The notes: generated by a model from the sequence alone, not told the origin. DNA of 64,000 nt from Insolitispirillum peregrinum (GCF_042665255.1 NZ_JBHTCD010000011.1), one strand, 5' to 3'; numbered from the stretch's first letter, positions 48,534 through 59,956 are shown. A program made the numbers and translations.

Positions 48534-48992
48534 TTATTTCTTGCGGAAATCAGATGGTTTTTCAAAGCGGGTAGCCCAGATCCCTGCCTTGGCGAGACGG
48601 GCTTCTCCTTCTTCCTGTTTGTAGTCATTGGTCCAGTAACTGAGCGCCCAGCCCCGGCGGACCATTTCGCGGTTCAGGTCGGTGTCGCCAACAAAGCAGC
48701 GCCCGACCAGCCGCCCATAACGGTCGGTATCGACAATGTCGCAGGTGACGGTTTTGCGCTTGACCATCTCGGTCAGGATCAATGTTGCCTGCTTGCCGCA
48801 GGAACTGGGAATGATCAGCCAGCGCATGCAGGTCTGGCGCTTTTCCGGGGCATCAATGCCAATCAGCCGGATGTGCTTTTTGCGGATGACCACGGTGTCA
48901 CCATCAATGACCCGGGCCGTGCCCGAGACGGTTGCGGCCATTGCAGGCAAAGGCAGCAGGCACAGGCTGAGCAGAACGAGCAGGACGCGCAT
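48534..48992 (-). CDS. Secreted thermonuclease-family (SNase-like) nuclease
   Basis: This 152-residue protein starts at ATG 48992 (GGA 6 nt upstream) with a signal peptide ending AMA-A (about residue 20). The SNase fold shows VIDGDTVVI, RLIGIDAPE with the catalytic Arg and Asp region, DRYGRLVG and GWALSYW. It should be a calcium-dependent phosphodiesterase acting on nucleic acid in the periplasm or outside. Extra cysteines (three after residue 50) suggest disulfides. It is downstream of mazG by 57 bp on the same strand. Confidence 0.87.
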   Translation of the reverse strand: MRVLLVLLSLCLLPLPAMAATVSGTARVIDGDTVVIRKKHIRLIGIDAPEKRQTCMRWLIIPSSCGKQATLILTEMVKRKTVTCDIVDTDRYGRLVGRCFVGDTDLNREMVRRGWALSYWTNDYKQEEGEARLAKAGIWATRFEKPSDFRKK

Positions 48993-49049
48993 GGGGATTC
49001 CGTTTCGGGTAAGAGAGAAGAGCGGGGCGGTCAGCAACCGCCACCGCTG

Positions 49050-49970
49050 TTACGGCTTTTCCAGAAGCTTGGCATCTTTCCACAGGGCTTCCATTTCGGC
49101 CAGAGTGGCCTGATCCGGGGTCTTTCCCTGCTGGCCCAGTCCCTGTTCGACCAGTCGGAAACGGCGGTCAAACTTGCGGTTGGTGCTGCGCAGGGCACCT
49201 TCGGGGTCGATGCCGACCTTGCGGGCCAGATTGACCACCGAGAACAACAGATCGCCAATTTCATCACGCAGGCGGCTGGCGTTGGGATGGTCGCCATGGA
49301 GCACTTGCGTTTCGATGGTGTTGCCAAGCTCGGCTTGCACTTCGGCCAGCTCTTCCTCGATTTTCCCCACCACATCGGCAGCCCGTTCCCAGTCAAAGCC
49401 GACGCGGGCGGCGCGGTTTTGCAGTTTCAGGGCGCGTGTCATGGCTGGCAGGGCGGTCGAGACCCCATCCAGAGCACTGACCGGAGTCGCGCTGTCTTTG
49501 GCTTTGGCTTCGCGCTCGGCGGCTTTCAGGGCCTCCCAGGCGACGGTTTGTTCCGAGGCGGTGGCAACCGAGGTGTCGCCAAAGACGTGCGGGTGACGAC
49601 GGACCAGCTTGTCGCAGATGGCGGCGGCGACATCCTGAAAGCCAAAGCTGCCTTCTTCGCTGGCAATCTGGCTGTGAAAGACCACTTGCAGCAACAGGTC
49701 GCCCAGTTCGTCTTTCAGCGCGTGACGGTCGTCGGCCTCGATGGCTTCGGCAACTTCATAGGCCTCTTCGATGGTGTGTGGGGCGATGGTGGCAAAGGTT
49801 TGTTCGATATCCCACGGGCAGCCGGTTTCCGGGGTGCGCAGTTGACGCATCAGGTCCAACAATTGTGCAAGGACAACAGATGCCGATTCGGAGCTGCTAT
49901 CGACTGGGGTTGTTGCCGATCTAACGGTCCTGGTCGATGGTGACCGGGGTGCATCAGGGGGGATGGTCAT
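49050..49970 (-). CDS. mazG: Nucleoside triphosphate pyrophosphohydrolase
   Basis: The 306-residue all-alpha NTP pyrophosphatase hydrolyses non-canonical or excess NTPs to NMP and pyrophosphate. The first MazG domain has CPWDIEQTFATIAPHTIEEA, then EELGDLLLQVVFH-like KDELGDLLLQVVFH. The second copy has KIEEELAEVQAE and DEIGDLLFSVVNLARKVG. The N-terminal 30 residues are a Ser/Thr-rich extension not seen in E. coli MazG (263 residues). Confidence 0.95.
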   Translation of the reverse strand: MTIPPDAPRSPSTRTVRSATTPVDSSSESASVVLAQLLDLMRQLRTPETGCPWDIEQTFATIAPHTIEEAYEVAEAIEADDRHALKDELGDLLLQVVFHSQIASEEGSFGFQDVAAAICDKLVRRHPHVFGDTSVATASEQTVAWEALKAAEREAKAKDSATPVSALDGVSTALPAMTRALKLQNRAARVGFDWERAADVVGKIEEELAEVQAELGNTIETQVLHGDHPNASRLRDEIGDLLFSVVNLARKVGIDPEGALRSTNRKFDRRFRLVEQGLGQQGKTPDQATLAEMEALWKDAKLLEKP

Positions 49971-50295
49971 CGGTATTTGGTCCTGCGGTATGGGAAAAAA
50001 GAAGGTCTGCTATGCGTTGTCTGCGATTTTTCTGCCGGGGCAGGGGTGTTTTGGTGTGCTTTTTTTGAGCGTGGGCCAGAGGAAACCGCTATTGCGGCCA
50101 AAAAACAAGCATGCTACCCATAAGGATGGATTCGGGCCCACCCGTGGGGGCGGGTAGTTCCCATTTGCTGCGCTACAGCGTATAACGGCTGCATCAGGTA
50201 CGGGCCATCGCAGGGTGTGCTTCTGCGAACCGTGATTGGCAGGGGTATCGTCTGGGCTGTATCTGTTTCGTCATTTGACTGGGGAATGCAACGCG
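49971..50295. other. Divergent intergenic region, mazG / DUF4170
   Basis: 325 bp with T-rich runs at 50015-50070 and a small stem CCGC-TATT-GCGG at 50087-50098. CCCACCCGTGGG at 50138-50149 can form a short hairpin. No gene or recognised regulatory site is apparent. Confidence 0.3.
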
Positions 50296-50676
50296 ATGAG
50301 CGAGAAGATGTTTTATGTTGTTGGTGGTGAGTACGCCGATACCGGGTTCACGACCCCGGCAGTGGATAAAGAGCTGGAGGTTCACGGTCCCTTCCCGCAA
50401 GCGGAAGCTTATGCCTTCTGGCGCAACATCACCAGCCAGACCATCGACAACGCCATGGTTCGGTACACGGTAAAGGCCGCCGACGAGGTCAAGGTGCAGG
50501 AATATTTCGTGATTGGCGGCGAATACGCCGATCCGTCGTTCAGCGTGCTGGCGGGTGGCAAGGATGCCGAGGTCTATGGCCCGTTCGACCATGCTCAGGC
50601 CCTGACTTTCTGGCGCGACATCACCGGGCGGACCGTTGACAGCTGCCTGCATCGCTATGTGATCGAAGCCCGCTGA
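50296..50676 (+). CDS. Tandem DUF4170 protein
   Basis: The 126-residue protein is two copies of the DUF4170 fold: residues 5-62 (FYVVGGEYADTGFTTPAVD, then FWRNITSQTIDNAMVRYTV) and 68-126 (YFVIGGEYADPSFSVLAGG, then FWRDITGRTVDSCLHRYVI). DUF4170 proteins of alphaproteobacteria are normally single-domain and uncharacterised. ATG 50296 gives a clean first copy. A strong terminator follows, so it is a single-gene unit. Confidence 0.8.
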   Translation: MSEKMFYVVGGEYADTGFTTPAVDKELEVHGPFPQAEAYAFWRNITSQTIDNAMVRYTVKAADEVKVQEYFVIGGEYADPSFSVLAGGKDAEVYGPFDHAQALTFWRDITGRTVDSCLHRYVIEAR

Positions 50677-50701
50677 TCTGCGGCAGGCAATTCCGCAATG
50701 G

Positions 50702-50740
50702 CGGGGGGATGGTCTGGTTGGGCCATCCCCCCGTTGTTTT
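50702..50740 (+). terminator. Rho-independent terminator of DUF4170 gene
   Basis: CGGGGGGATGG (50702-50712) and CCATCCCCCCG (50723-50733) form an 11-bp stem followed by TTGTTTT. Confidence 0.88.
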
Positions 50741-50760
50741 GCGGGCCGTGAGCCTTGAGT

Positions 50761-50945
50761 GTGATGCCACAGTCTACGACAGTCGGGAAACAAGGGCGTG
50801 GAGCGCTGCTCCACACCTCGCCGGGGCCTTGAGGCCCCGGACCCCATTGCTTTGATCATAAAAAAAATGGGGCCTTGAGGGAATTATCCCCCAAGTGGTT
50901 CAGGCGGCAGCCTGCTCTTGCTTCCTTACTGTCGTGTCCTGTGAC
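50761..50945. repeat. Long inverted-repeat element, reverse orientation
   Basis: Read left to right it gives GTGATGCCACAGTCTACGAC, TGGAGC-GCT-GCTCCA, CCGGGGCC-TTGA-GGCCCCGG, the CCATT/AATGG arms, CAGGCGGCAGCCTGC, and TACTGTCGTGTCCTGTGAC. Order is inverted compared with the copies at 19504 and 22331, and the outermost terminal repeats and unit A are missing. It lies between the convergent DUF4170 and uvrA. Confidence 0.8.
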
Positions 50946-50948
50946 GGC

Positions 50949-53783
<2,835 letters not shown>

Positions 53784-54055
53784 GGTCCATATCCTTTGAT
53801 GGCCGTCGGTCGGGGTGGTCCAGACGTGCTGCCCATAGATAAGAGCGATGGTTCGCGATAGCCATAGCAGCTTGCGGTGCAAAAATCGAGATCAAAGGGA
53901 GAACATGATCACACGGGGCAGCGTATACTATATGCTGCAATGACCAACCCTTTAGAGTAGGTGTTATTTAACGTTATTTTCAGGGTGCAAAAATGACAGG
54001 CAGTGTGACAGAATAATGTCTCTTTTCCGGTGCCCAAAACAGTGAGTTATGCGGC

Positions 54056-54083
54056 TTGACAGAGAGGGTGTCTGGGGTAGGCT
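54056..54083 (+). promoter_or_regulatory. Putative sigma70-type promoter of the liv operon
   Basis: TTGACA (54056-54061), 16 bp, TAGGCT (54078-54083). Transcription would start near 54090, 80 bp before livH. The -35 is perfect and the -10 weak. Confidence 0.4.
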
Positions 54084-54103
54084 CGGAGGGCGTGGTTCAG
54101 GGC

Positions 54104-54126
54104 CGGGAGGGTCGTCGAGCCTCCCG
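54104..54126 (+). promoter_or_regulatory. Leader hairpin upstream of livH
   Basis: CGGGAGG (54104-54110) and CCTCCCG (54120-54126) form a 7-bp stem with a 9-nt loop in the predicted livH leader. No T tract follows. Confidence 0.35.
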
Positions 54127-54170
54127 TTCATGGCTTTATAGACATAACAATCAAGTCTCTAGGGGGTAGG

Positions 54171-55085
54171 GTGGCCTACTTTCTCCAACAGCTTATCAAC
54201 GGGCTGACGCTTGGCTCCATTTATGGCCTGATCGCCATCGGTTACACGATGGTGTACGGGATCATCGGGATGATCAATTTCGCCCATGGCGAGATTTACA
54301 TGATCGGTGCCTTCATTTCCGTGATCACCTTTCTGGTGCTGGGGGAGCTGGGTATCAGCTATATCCCGCTGGCGCTGGTGGTGGTGCTGTTGTGCACCAT
54401 GGTGCTCACCGGGGTGTGGGGGTGGACTGTCGAGCGCATCGCCTATCGTCCTTTGCGTGGTTCGTTCCGCCTGGCTCCGCTGATTTCTGCCATCGGCATG
54501 TCGATTGCCCTGCAGAACGGTGTGCAGGTCAGTCAGGGCGCCCGCGTAAAACCCATTCAACCCATCATTCAGGGTGGTTTGACCCTGTTCCATCAGGGCG
54601 ACTTTGATGTCGTCGTCAGCTATCTGCAGATTTTCATTCTGGTGCTGACGGTGGCCCTGATGATTGGTTTCACCTGGCTGATCACCAGGACGTCGCTGGG
54701 ACGCCAACAGCGCGCCTGTGAACAGGACCGGACCATGGCTGGTCTGGTCGGGGTGAACGTTGACCGCACCATTTCGATGACCTTTGTCATGGGGGCTGTT
54801 CTGGCCTCGGTGGCGGGTCTGATGGTGACCCTGCAATACGGGGTGATCGACTTCTACATCGGCTTCCTTGCCGGGATGAAGGCGTTTACCGCCGCCGTGC
54901 TGGGTGGCATTGGCTCTTTGCCCGGCGCGATGCTGGGTGGTCTGCTGATCGGCCTGATCGAATCGTTCTGGTCGGCTTATTTCACCATCGAGTACAAGGA
55001 CGTTGCGACCTTCGGGATTCTCGTTCTGGTGCTGATCTTCCGGCCTACCGGCCTGCTCGGCAAACCCGAAGTGGAAAAGGTGTAA
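54171..55085 (+). CDS. livH: Branched-chain amino-acid ABC transporter permease LivH
   Basis: The 304-residue inner-membrane permease opens FLQQLINGLTLGSIYGLIAI and contains MINFAHGEIYMIGAF, and the EAA-type cytoplasmic loop region GRQQRACEQDRTMAGLVGVN. About eight membrane helices are present. The start is GTG 54171, preceded by AGGGGGTAGG. It is the first gene of the livHMGF-DUF6867-livK cluster importing Leu/Ile/Val or related amino acids. Confidence 0.94.
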   Translation: MAYFLQQLINGLTLGSIYGLIAIGYTMVYGIIGMINFAHGEIYMIGAFISVITFLVLGELGISYIPLALVVVLLCTMVLTGVWGWTVERIAYRPLRGSFRLAPLISAIGMSIALQNGVQVSQGARVKPIQPIIQGGLTLFHQGDFDVVVSYLQIFILVLTVALMIGFTWLITRTSLGRQQRACEQDRTMAGLVGVNVDRTISMTFVMGAVLASVAGLMVTLQYGVIDFYIGFLAGMKAFTAAVLGGIGSLPGAMLGGLLIGLIESFWSAYFTIEYKDVATFGILVLVLIFRPTGLLGKPEVEKV

Positions 55086-55089
55086 GGCC

Positions 55090-56427
55090 ATGACAGTGAA
55101 TCTGAAAAAGACTCCTTCTGCACCTGCACCGAACGTGCTGCTGGCTGCCGCCAAGGAAGCTTTCATTGCGTCGCTGTTGATTGCGGCTCTCTCTCTGCCG
55201 CTGTTGGGGCTGAAGGCTGACAATCAGGGGCCGGATCTGGTGCTGACCAAGCGCTGGGACCTGCTGGGAATTGCCGTGGCGGTGATGTTCGTCGGGCGCT
55301 TTGTTCTGGCGTTTCTGCGCGGTCAAAAGGCGGCCCGTCAGGGTGGCCTGCCGCAGGAAAAGAAAAAATCCGGGGACAACTCGATTGCACGCCTGCTGAA
55401 CCAGAATGCCAAGGTTCTGGGCCTGCTGGGCCTGCTGTGCGCAGTGGTAATGCCGTTCGTCATTCCTGACGCCAATGCCCGCTATGTGATCTTCATCAGC
55501 ACCACCTTCATGATTTACATCATGCTGGGCTGGGGCCTGAATATCGTGGTGGGTCTGGCTGGCCTGCTCGATCTGGGCTATGTGGCGTTCTATGCGGTGG
55601 GGGCCTATTCCTACGCGTTGATCGCTACGCACTTCGGCTGGTCGTTCTGGATCTGTCTGCCGCTGGCGGGTCTGTTTGCTGCTTTCTTCGGGGTGGTGCT
55701 GGGTTTCCCGGTGCTGCGTCTGCGCGGTGACTATCTGGCGATTGTGACCCTCGGTTTCGGGGAAATCATTCGCGTGATCCTGATCAACTGGGGTCCGGTG
55801 ACCGGCGGCCCGAACGGGATCGGCGGCATTCCGGCCATTTCGTTCTTCGGGATCGAGTTTTCGCGTGGCGAAGGCGGCTTTGCCAGTGATTTCGGGCTGG
55901 AATACAGCTCGATGCACAAAATCATCTTCCTGTACTTCGTCATTCTCGGGATGGCAGTTCTGACCAACCTGTTCACCCAGAGAATGCGCAAGCTGCCCGC
56001 CGGGCGGGCATGGGAAGCCCTGCGCGAAGATGAAATTGCCTGCCGCTCGCTGGGGATCAACCCGACCAACATCAAGCTGTCGGCCTTTGCGCTGGGGGCG
56101 ATGTTTGGTGGCTTTGCCGGGTCGTTCTTCTCGGTGCGTGCCGGGTTCATCAGCCCGGAAAGCTTTACCTTTATTGAATCGGCAGTGATTCTGGCCATCG
56201 TCGTGCTGGGCGGCATGGGGAGCCAGATGGGGGTGGTGATGGCTGCGGCCCTGATCGTCCTGCTGCCGGAAACGTTCCGTCAGTTCGCGGAATACCGCAT
56301 GCTGGCCTTTGGGGTGGCGATGGTTCTGATCATGGTATGGCGTCCGCGCGGGCTGCTGGCGTTCCGTGAACCGACCATTCGTCTGCACCCGAAAGACCAT
56401 CAGGCTTCGGTGAAGGAGGCTGCATAA
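55090..56427 (+). CDS. livM: Branched-chain amino-acid ABC transporter permease LivM
   Basis: The 445-residue second permease has a 100-residue N-terminal extension with two helices before the LivM core, as is usual in proteobacteria. Core landmarks are WGLNIVVGLAGLLDLGYVAF, FPVLRLRGDYLAIVTLGFGE and GRAWEALREDEIACRSLGIN (ATPase-coupling loop). It follows livH by 4 bp and its stop overlaps livG (TAATG). Confidence 0.95.
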   Translation: MTVNLKKTPSAPAPNVLLAAAKEAFIASLLIAALSLPLLGLKADNQGPDLVLTKRWDLLGIAVAVMFVGRFVLAFLRGQKAARQGGLPQEKKKSGDNSIARLLNQNAKVLGLLGLLCAVVMPFVIPDANARYVIFISTTFMIYIMLGWGLNIVVGLAGLLDLGYVAFYAVGAYSYALIATHFGWSFWICLPLAGLFAAFFGVVLGFPVLRLRGDYLAIVTLGFGEIIRVILINWGPVTGGPNGIGGIPAISFFGIEFSRGEGGFASDFGLEYSSMHKIIFLYFVILGMAVLTNLFTQRMRKLPAGRAWEALREDEIACRSLGINPTNIKLSAFALGAMFGGFAGSFFSVRAGFISPESFTFIESAVILAIVVLGGMGSQMGVVMAAALIVLLPETFRQFAEYRMLAFGVAMVLIMVWRPRGLLAFREPTIRLHPKDHQASVKEAA

Positions 56428-57317
56428 TGGTGTTCCAGAGCTTGGCGCGTCCGACCGATGTCAAGGTGCCGTCTGACGCCCTGATGGAAGTCGAGCATCT
56501 GACGATGCGTTTCGGTGGACTGACCGCCATCGATGACCTGTCGTTCACGGCCCGCAAAAAAGAAATCACCGCCATCATCGGCCCGAACGGTGCTGGCAAG
56601 ACCACGGTGTTCAACTGCCTGACCGGTTTTTACAAGCCGACCGTTGGCCGTCTGACCCTGGTCCATCCGCAAAAGGGCATCCACCTGCTGGAACGGATGG
56701 AAGGTTTCCGGATCGCCCAGCAGGCGAATGTGGCGCGTACCTTCCAGAACATTCGTCTGTTCCCGCAGATGACGGTGCTGGAAAACCTGATCGTGGCCCA
56801 GCACAACACCCTGATGAAGGCTTCGGCCTTTTCCCTGGCGGGCCTGAGCTTCCTGCCGCGCTATTCCAAAGCCGAAAAGGAAGCGGTGGAGCTGGCAAAG
56901 TACTGGCTGAACAAGGTCGGTCTGTATGACCGTGCCGACTGGGAAGCCGGGAACCTGCCCTATGGCGACCAGCGTCGGCTGGAAATCTGCCGCGCAATGT
57001 GCATCCGTCCGGTCCTGCTGTGCCTGGACGAACCTGCCGCCGGTCTGAACCCGCGTGAATCCCTGCAGCTGAACGACCTGCTGCTGGGCATTCGCGAGAG
57101 TGAAGGCGTCGGTATCCTGCTGATCGAGCATGACATGAGCGTGGTGATGGAAATTTCCGACCACATCGTCGTGCTGGACCATGGCCGCAAGATTTCCGAC
57201 GGGACGCCGGAGTTTGTCCGCAACGACCCGACGGTGATCAAGGCGTACCTGGGCGAGGAAGAAGACGAAGAGCTGCCCACCGAGGTGGCTCAGGATCTGG
57301 CAGGAGGAGCGGCCTGA
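56427..57317 (+). CDS. livG: Branched-chain amino-acid ABC transporter ATPase LivG
   Basis: The 296-residue ABC ATPase has Walker A GPNGAGKTTVFN. The signature LPYGDQRRLEICRAM is in the LivG form (no LSGGQ), followed by Walker B LLCLDEPAAGLNP and H-loop IEHDMSVVME. A Glu-rich C-terminal tail extends past the usual end. One-base overlaps with livM and livF imply coupled translation. Confidence 0.96.
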   Translation: MVFQSLARPTDVKVPSDALMEVEHLTMRFGGLTAIDDLSFTARKKEITAIIGPNGAGKTTVFNCLTGFYKPTVGRLTLVHPQKGIHLLERMEGFRIAQQANVARTFQNIRLFPQMTVLENLIVAQHNTLMKASAFSLAGLSFLPRYSKAEKEAVELAKYWLNKVGLYDRADWEAGNLPYGDQRRLEICRAMCIRPVLLCLDEPAAGLNPRESLQLNDLLLGIRESEGVGILLIEHDMSVVMEISDHIVVLDHGRKISDGTPEFVRNDPTVIKAYLGEEEDEELPTEVAQDLAGGAA

Positions 57318-58030
57318 TGCTTGAGGTTCGCGGCGTACATACCTTCTATGGCCAGATCGAAGCCCTGAAGGGGATCGATGTTACGGTCAACGAAGGGGAA
57401 ATCGTCACTCTGATCGGCTCCAACGGGGCCGGAAAGACTACGCTGTTGATGACCATCTGCGGCAGCCCGCGGGCCGCCAAAGGGACCATCACCTTTGAAG
57501 GGCGTGACATCACCCGCATGCCGACCCACCATCTGGTGGGCACCGGCATTGCGCAGTCACCGGAAGGCCGGCGCATTTTCCCGCGCATGACCGTCTATGA
57601 AAACTTGCAGATGGGGGCCTTGCGCACCGATCCCAAGTATTTCAAGCAAGACCTGGACATGGTTTACAGCCTGTTCCCCCGTTTGCAGGAACGTCAGGAA
57701 CAGCGCGGCGGCACCCTGTCCGGCGGTGAACAGCAGATGCTGGCCATCGGGCGCGCCCTGATGAGCCGTCCGCGTCTGTTGCTGCTCGACGAGCCGTCCC
57801 TCGGGCTGGCTCCGATGGTGGTGCGGCAGATTTTTGACGTGATCAAGGAAATCAACCGTCGGGACAAGATGACGGTGTTCCTGGTCGAACAGAATGCCTT
57901 CCACGCCCTGAAGCTGGCGCACCGGGCCTATGTGATGGTCAACGGCGTGATCACCCTGCAGGGGTCCGGGCAGGAACTGCTGGCCAACCCGGAAATCCGG
58001 GCGGCCTATCTGGAAGGGGGATCGCACTAA
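57317..58030 (+). CDS. livF: Branched-chain amino-acid ABC transporter ATPase LivF
   Basis: The 237-residue ABC ATPase has Walker A GSNGAGKTTLLM, the LivF-specific VGTGIAQSPEGRRIFPRMTV, signature LSGGEQQMLAIGRAL, Walker B LLLLDEPSLGLAP and H-loop VEQNAFHAL (His replaced by the family's usual Gln-Asn form). GGAGG precedes the ATG, which overlaps the livG stop by one base. Confidence 0.96.
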   Translation: MLEVRGVHTFYGQIEALKGIDVTVNEGEIVTLIGSNGAGKTTLLMTICGSPRAAKGTITFEGRDITRMPTHHLVGTGIAQSPEGRRIFPRMTVYENLQMGALRTDPKYFKQDLDMVYSLFPRLQERQEQRGGTLSGGEQQMLAIGRALMSRPRLLLLDEPSLGLAPMVVRQIFDVIKEINRRDKMTVFLVEQNAFHALKLAHRAYVMVNGVITLQGSGQELLANPEIRAAYLEGGSH

Positions 58031-58380
58031 TGGAGCATGTCAACCTTCTGGGCGGCAATCTGCTGACCTTCATCCTGTTTACCGGGATTGCGGGCGGCTG
58101 GCTGGCGTTCATGACCGGCAACGCGCTGGCGGCGACGTGGCGTCCGCTGTGGCAGGCCATCCCCTATGCTGTTCTGCTGGGTGCGGCGGAACGGTTTTTC
58201 AACTATGCCCTGTTCCGTGGGGATTTGCTGTCGTTCAGCGGCTTCCTGATTGATACGGCATTGTTGATGCTGATCGCGGTTGGATCCTATCGCGTGACCC
58301 TGTCGCGCAAAATGGTTCTGCAATATCCGTGGCATTACGAGCGCGCCGGCCTGTTCGGCTGGCGGGCCAAGGGTCGGTAA
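58030..58380 (+). CDS. DUF6867 small membrane protein in the liv operon
   Basis: This 116-residue protein has three hydrophobic segments (about 10-35, 45-60, 68-90) and a C-terminal MVLQYPWHYERAGLFGWRAK. It starts at the ATG overlapping the livF stop (TAATG). I recognise the DUF6867 family that accompanies liv operons in alphaproteobacteria. Its position suggests an accessory role in the transporter, untested as far as I know. Confidence 0.8.
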   Translation: MEHVNLLGGNLLTFILFTGIAGGWLAFMTGNALAATWRPLWQAIPYAVLLGAAERFFNYALFRGDLLSFSGFLIDTALLMLIAVGSYRVTLSRKMVLQYPWHYERAGLFGWRAKGR

Positions 58381-58656
58381 CGGCCTGTCAGGACCGGCCG
58401 TGCACAGACTTTCAGCACGGTCGGCCCCTGCATCTTTTTGATGCGGATTTTGTTGATAAAGCCTTGTTTTTCCAGACGCATTGCGTCACACTGTTGAAAC
58501 AGTGCTTCACGGGCTGGGGGGTGTGCAGGGCGCTGAAAATCATATATCCGGTTGCATTTCCTTTCCGGAAAACGCCCGCATTTTCCTGCCATCCTTGCTT
58601 GTCCATTCCCCGCTGCGGGGATGACCGATCTTTATCGAATCTAGGGAGAGCATCGT
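58381..58656. other. livF-DUF6867 to livK intergenic region
   Basis: 276 bp with the stem at 58394-58424, then GCATC-TTTTT-GATGC (58430-58444), GACGC-ATT-GCGTC (58475-58487) and CACTGT-TGAA-ACAGTG (58489-58504). The series of hairpins between permease/ATPase genes and livK suggests processing, stabilisation or partial termination that sets a higher binding-protein level, or a separate livK promoter. Confidence 0.45.
58394..58424 (+). terminator. Partial terminator or stabiliser hairpin before livK
   Basis: CCGGCCGTGC (58394-58403) pairs with GCACGGTCGG (58415-58424) with one mismatch and an 11-nt loop; CTTTTT follows at 58434. Confidence 0.45.
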
Positions 58657-59769
58657 ATGGGTACGCTTAAGACTGGACTGCTTGCTGCCGCTGCCACCGT
58701 CGCCCTGTTTGCCGCTGGCTCTGCCAACGCCGAGATCGTGATTGCGACCGCTGGCCCGATGACCGGCCCCTACGCCGCCTTTGGCGAGCAGATGAAGAAG
58801 GGCGCCGAAATGGCCGTCAAGGACATCAACGCCGCTGGCGGTGTCCTGGGCGAAAAGCTGAAGCTGGAAATCGGCGACGATGCCTGTGACCCGAAGCAGG
58901 CCGTGGCCGTTGCCAACCAGTTCGTTAACCAGGGCGTGAAGTTCGTTGCCGGTCACTTCTGCTCCGGCTCGTCGATCCCGGCGTCGGCGGTGTACAACGA
59001 AGAAGGCATCATCCAGATTTCGCCCGCTTCGACCAACCCGAAGCTGACCGAACAGAATTTCCCGCTGGTGTTCCGTACCTGTGGCCGCGATGACCAGCAG
59101 GGCATCGTTGCCGGCAAGTACATTGCCGACCACTTCAAGGGCAAGAAGATCGCCATCGTCCACGACAAGCAGGCCTATTCCAAGGGTCTGGCGGACGAAA
59201 CCAAGAAGACCCTCAACGGTCTGGGCATCACTGAAGTGATCTATGAAACCATCACTCCGGGTGAAAAGGACTACTCGGCGCTGGTGACCAAGCTGAAGCA
59301 GGCTGGCATCGACGTCCTGTACTACGGCGGCTATCACACCGAAGCCGGCCTGATCGCGCGCCAGATGCGCGAGCAGAGCATGACCAGCACCCTGATCTCG
59401 GGTGACGCCCTGGTGACCGACGAATACTGGTCGATCACCGGCGAAGCCGGCAACGGCACCCTGATGACCTTCGGCCCGGACCCGCGCAAGTCGGAAGCCG
59501 CCTCGAAGGTGGTCGCCGAGTTCCGCAAGGACGGCTATGAGCCGGAAGGCTACACCATGTACACCTATGGTGCCATCCAGGCTTACGTGCAGGCCATTGC
59601 TGCTGCCAAGACCGTTGATGCTGCCAAGGTGGCTGCGGCCCTGAAGAGCGGCACCTTTGACACCGTGCTGGGCAAGTTCAGCTTTGATGCCAAGGGTGAC
59701 GTGACGGCTCCGGGGTACGTGATGTACTCCTGGAAGGGCGGCAAGTACGGCTACGCCTCTGAAATGTAA
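58657..59769 (+). CDS. livK: Branched-chain amino-acid binding protein LivK/LivJ type
   Basis: The 370-residue periplasmic binding protein has a signal peptide ending ANA-E (about 25). It has the family opening IVIATAGPMTGPYAAFGEQM, a disulfide-type Cys pair (DDACDPKQA, GHFCSGSS), and IIQISPASTNPKLTE with ligand-contacting Ser/Thr. Codon use is strongly biased, as expected for high expression. It delivers amino acids to LivHMGF. A terminator follows. Confidence 0.95.
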   Translation: MGTLKTGLLAAAATVALFAAGSANAEIVIATAGPMTGPYAAFGEQMKKGAEMAVKDINAAGGVLGEKLKLEIGDDACDPKQAVAVANQFVNQGVKFVAGHFCSGSSIPASAVYNEEGIIQISPASTNPKLTEQNFPLVFRTCGRDDQQGIVAGKYIADHFKGKKIAIVHDKQAYSKGLADETKKTLNGLGITEVIYETITPGEKDYSALVTKLKQAGIDVLYYGGYHTEAGLIARQMREQSMTSTLISGDALVTDEYWSITGEAGNGTLMTFGPDPRKSEAASKVVAEFRKDGYEPEGYTMYTYGAIQAYVQAIAAAKTVDAAKVAAALKSGTFDTVLGKFSFDAKGDVTAPGYVMYSWKGGKYGYASEM

Positions 59770-59808
59770 GCTGTTTACCGCTATCGGTAATCGCTTGCGA
59801 CCGGAAAG

Positions 59809-59842
59809 CGCCCAGGGGGAGACCTCTGGGCGTTCTCTTTTT
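59809..59842 (+). terminator. Rho-independent terminator of livK
   Basis: CGCCCAG (59809-59815) and CTGGGCG (59826-59832) form the outer stem, extended inward by three pairs, then TTCTCTTTTT. Confidence 0.88.
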
Positions 59843-59956
59843 GGTGCCGTGAGATGTGGCCTGTCCTTGAGATTTTGCCGCCAACCTTCTACAGTCCGCG
59901 CCAGTGGCAGGGCATCGTCCCTGCAGAGACGAGGCTTTTAGTGGAGTGGTCATCCT

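Larger units (their letters stand above)
53784..54170. other. Divergent intergenic region, uvrA / livH
   Basis: 387 bp. GATC-N7-GAAC (53890-53904) is one base off the alphaproteobacterial LexA box (GAAC-N7-GAAC) and could control uvrA weakly. A dyad GCAGCGTATA/TATATGCTGC (53918-53938) lies next to it. The livH promoter and leader hairpin are annotated separately. Confidence 0.4.
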
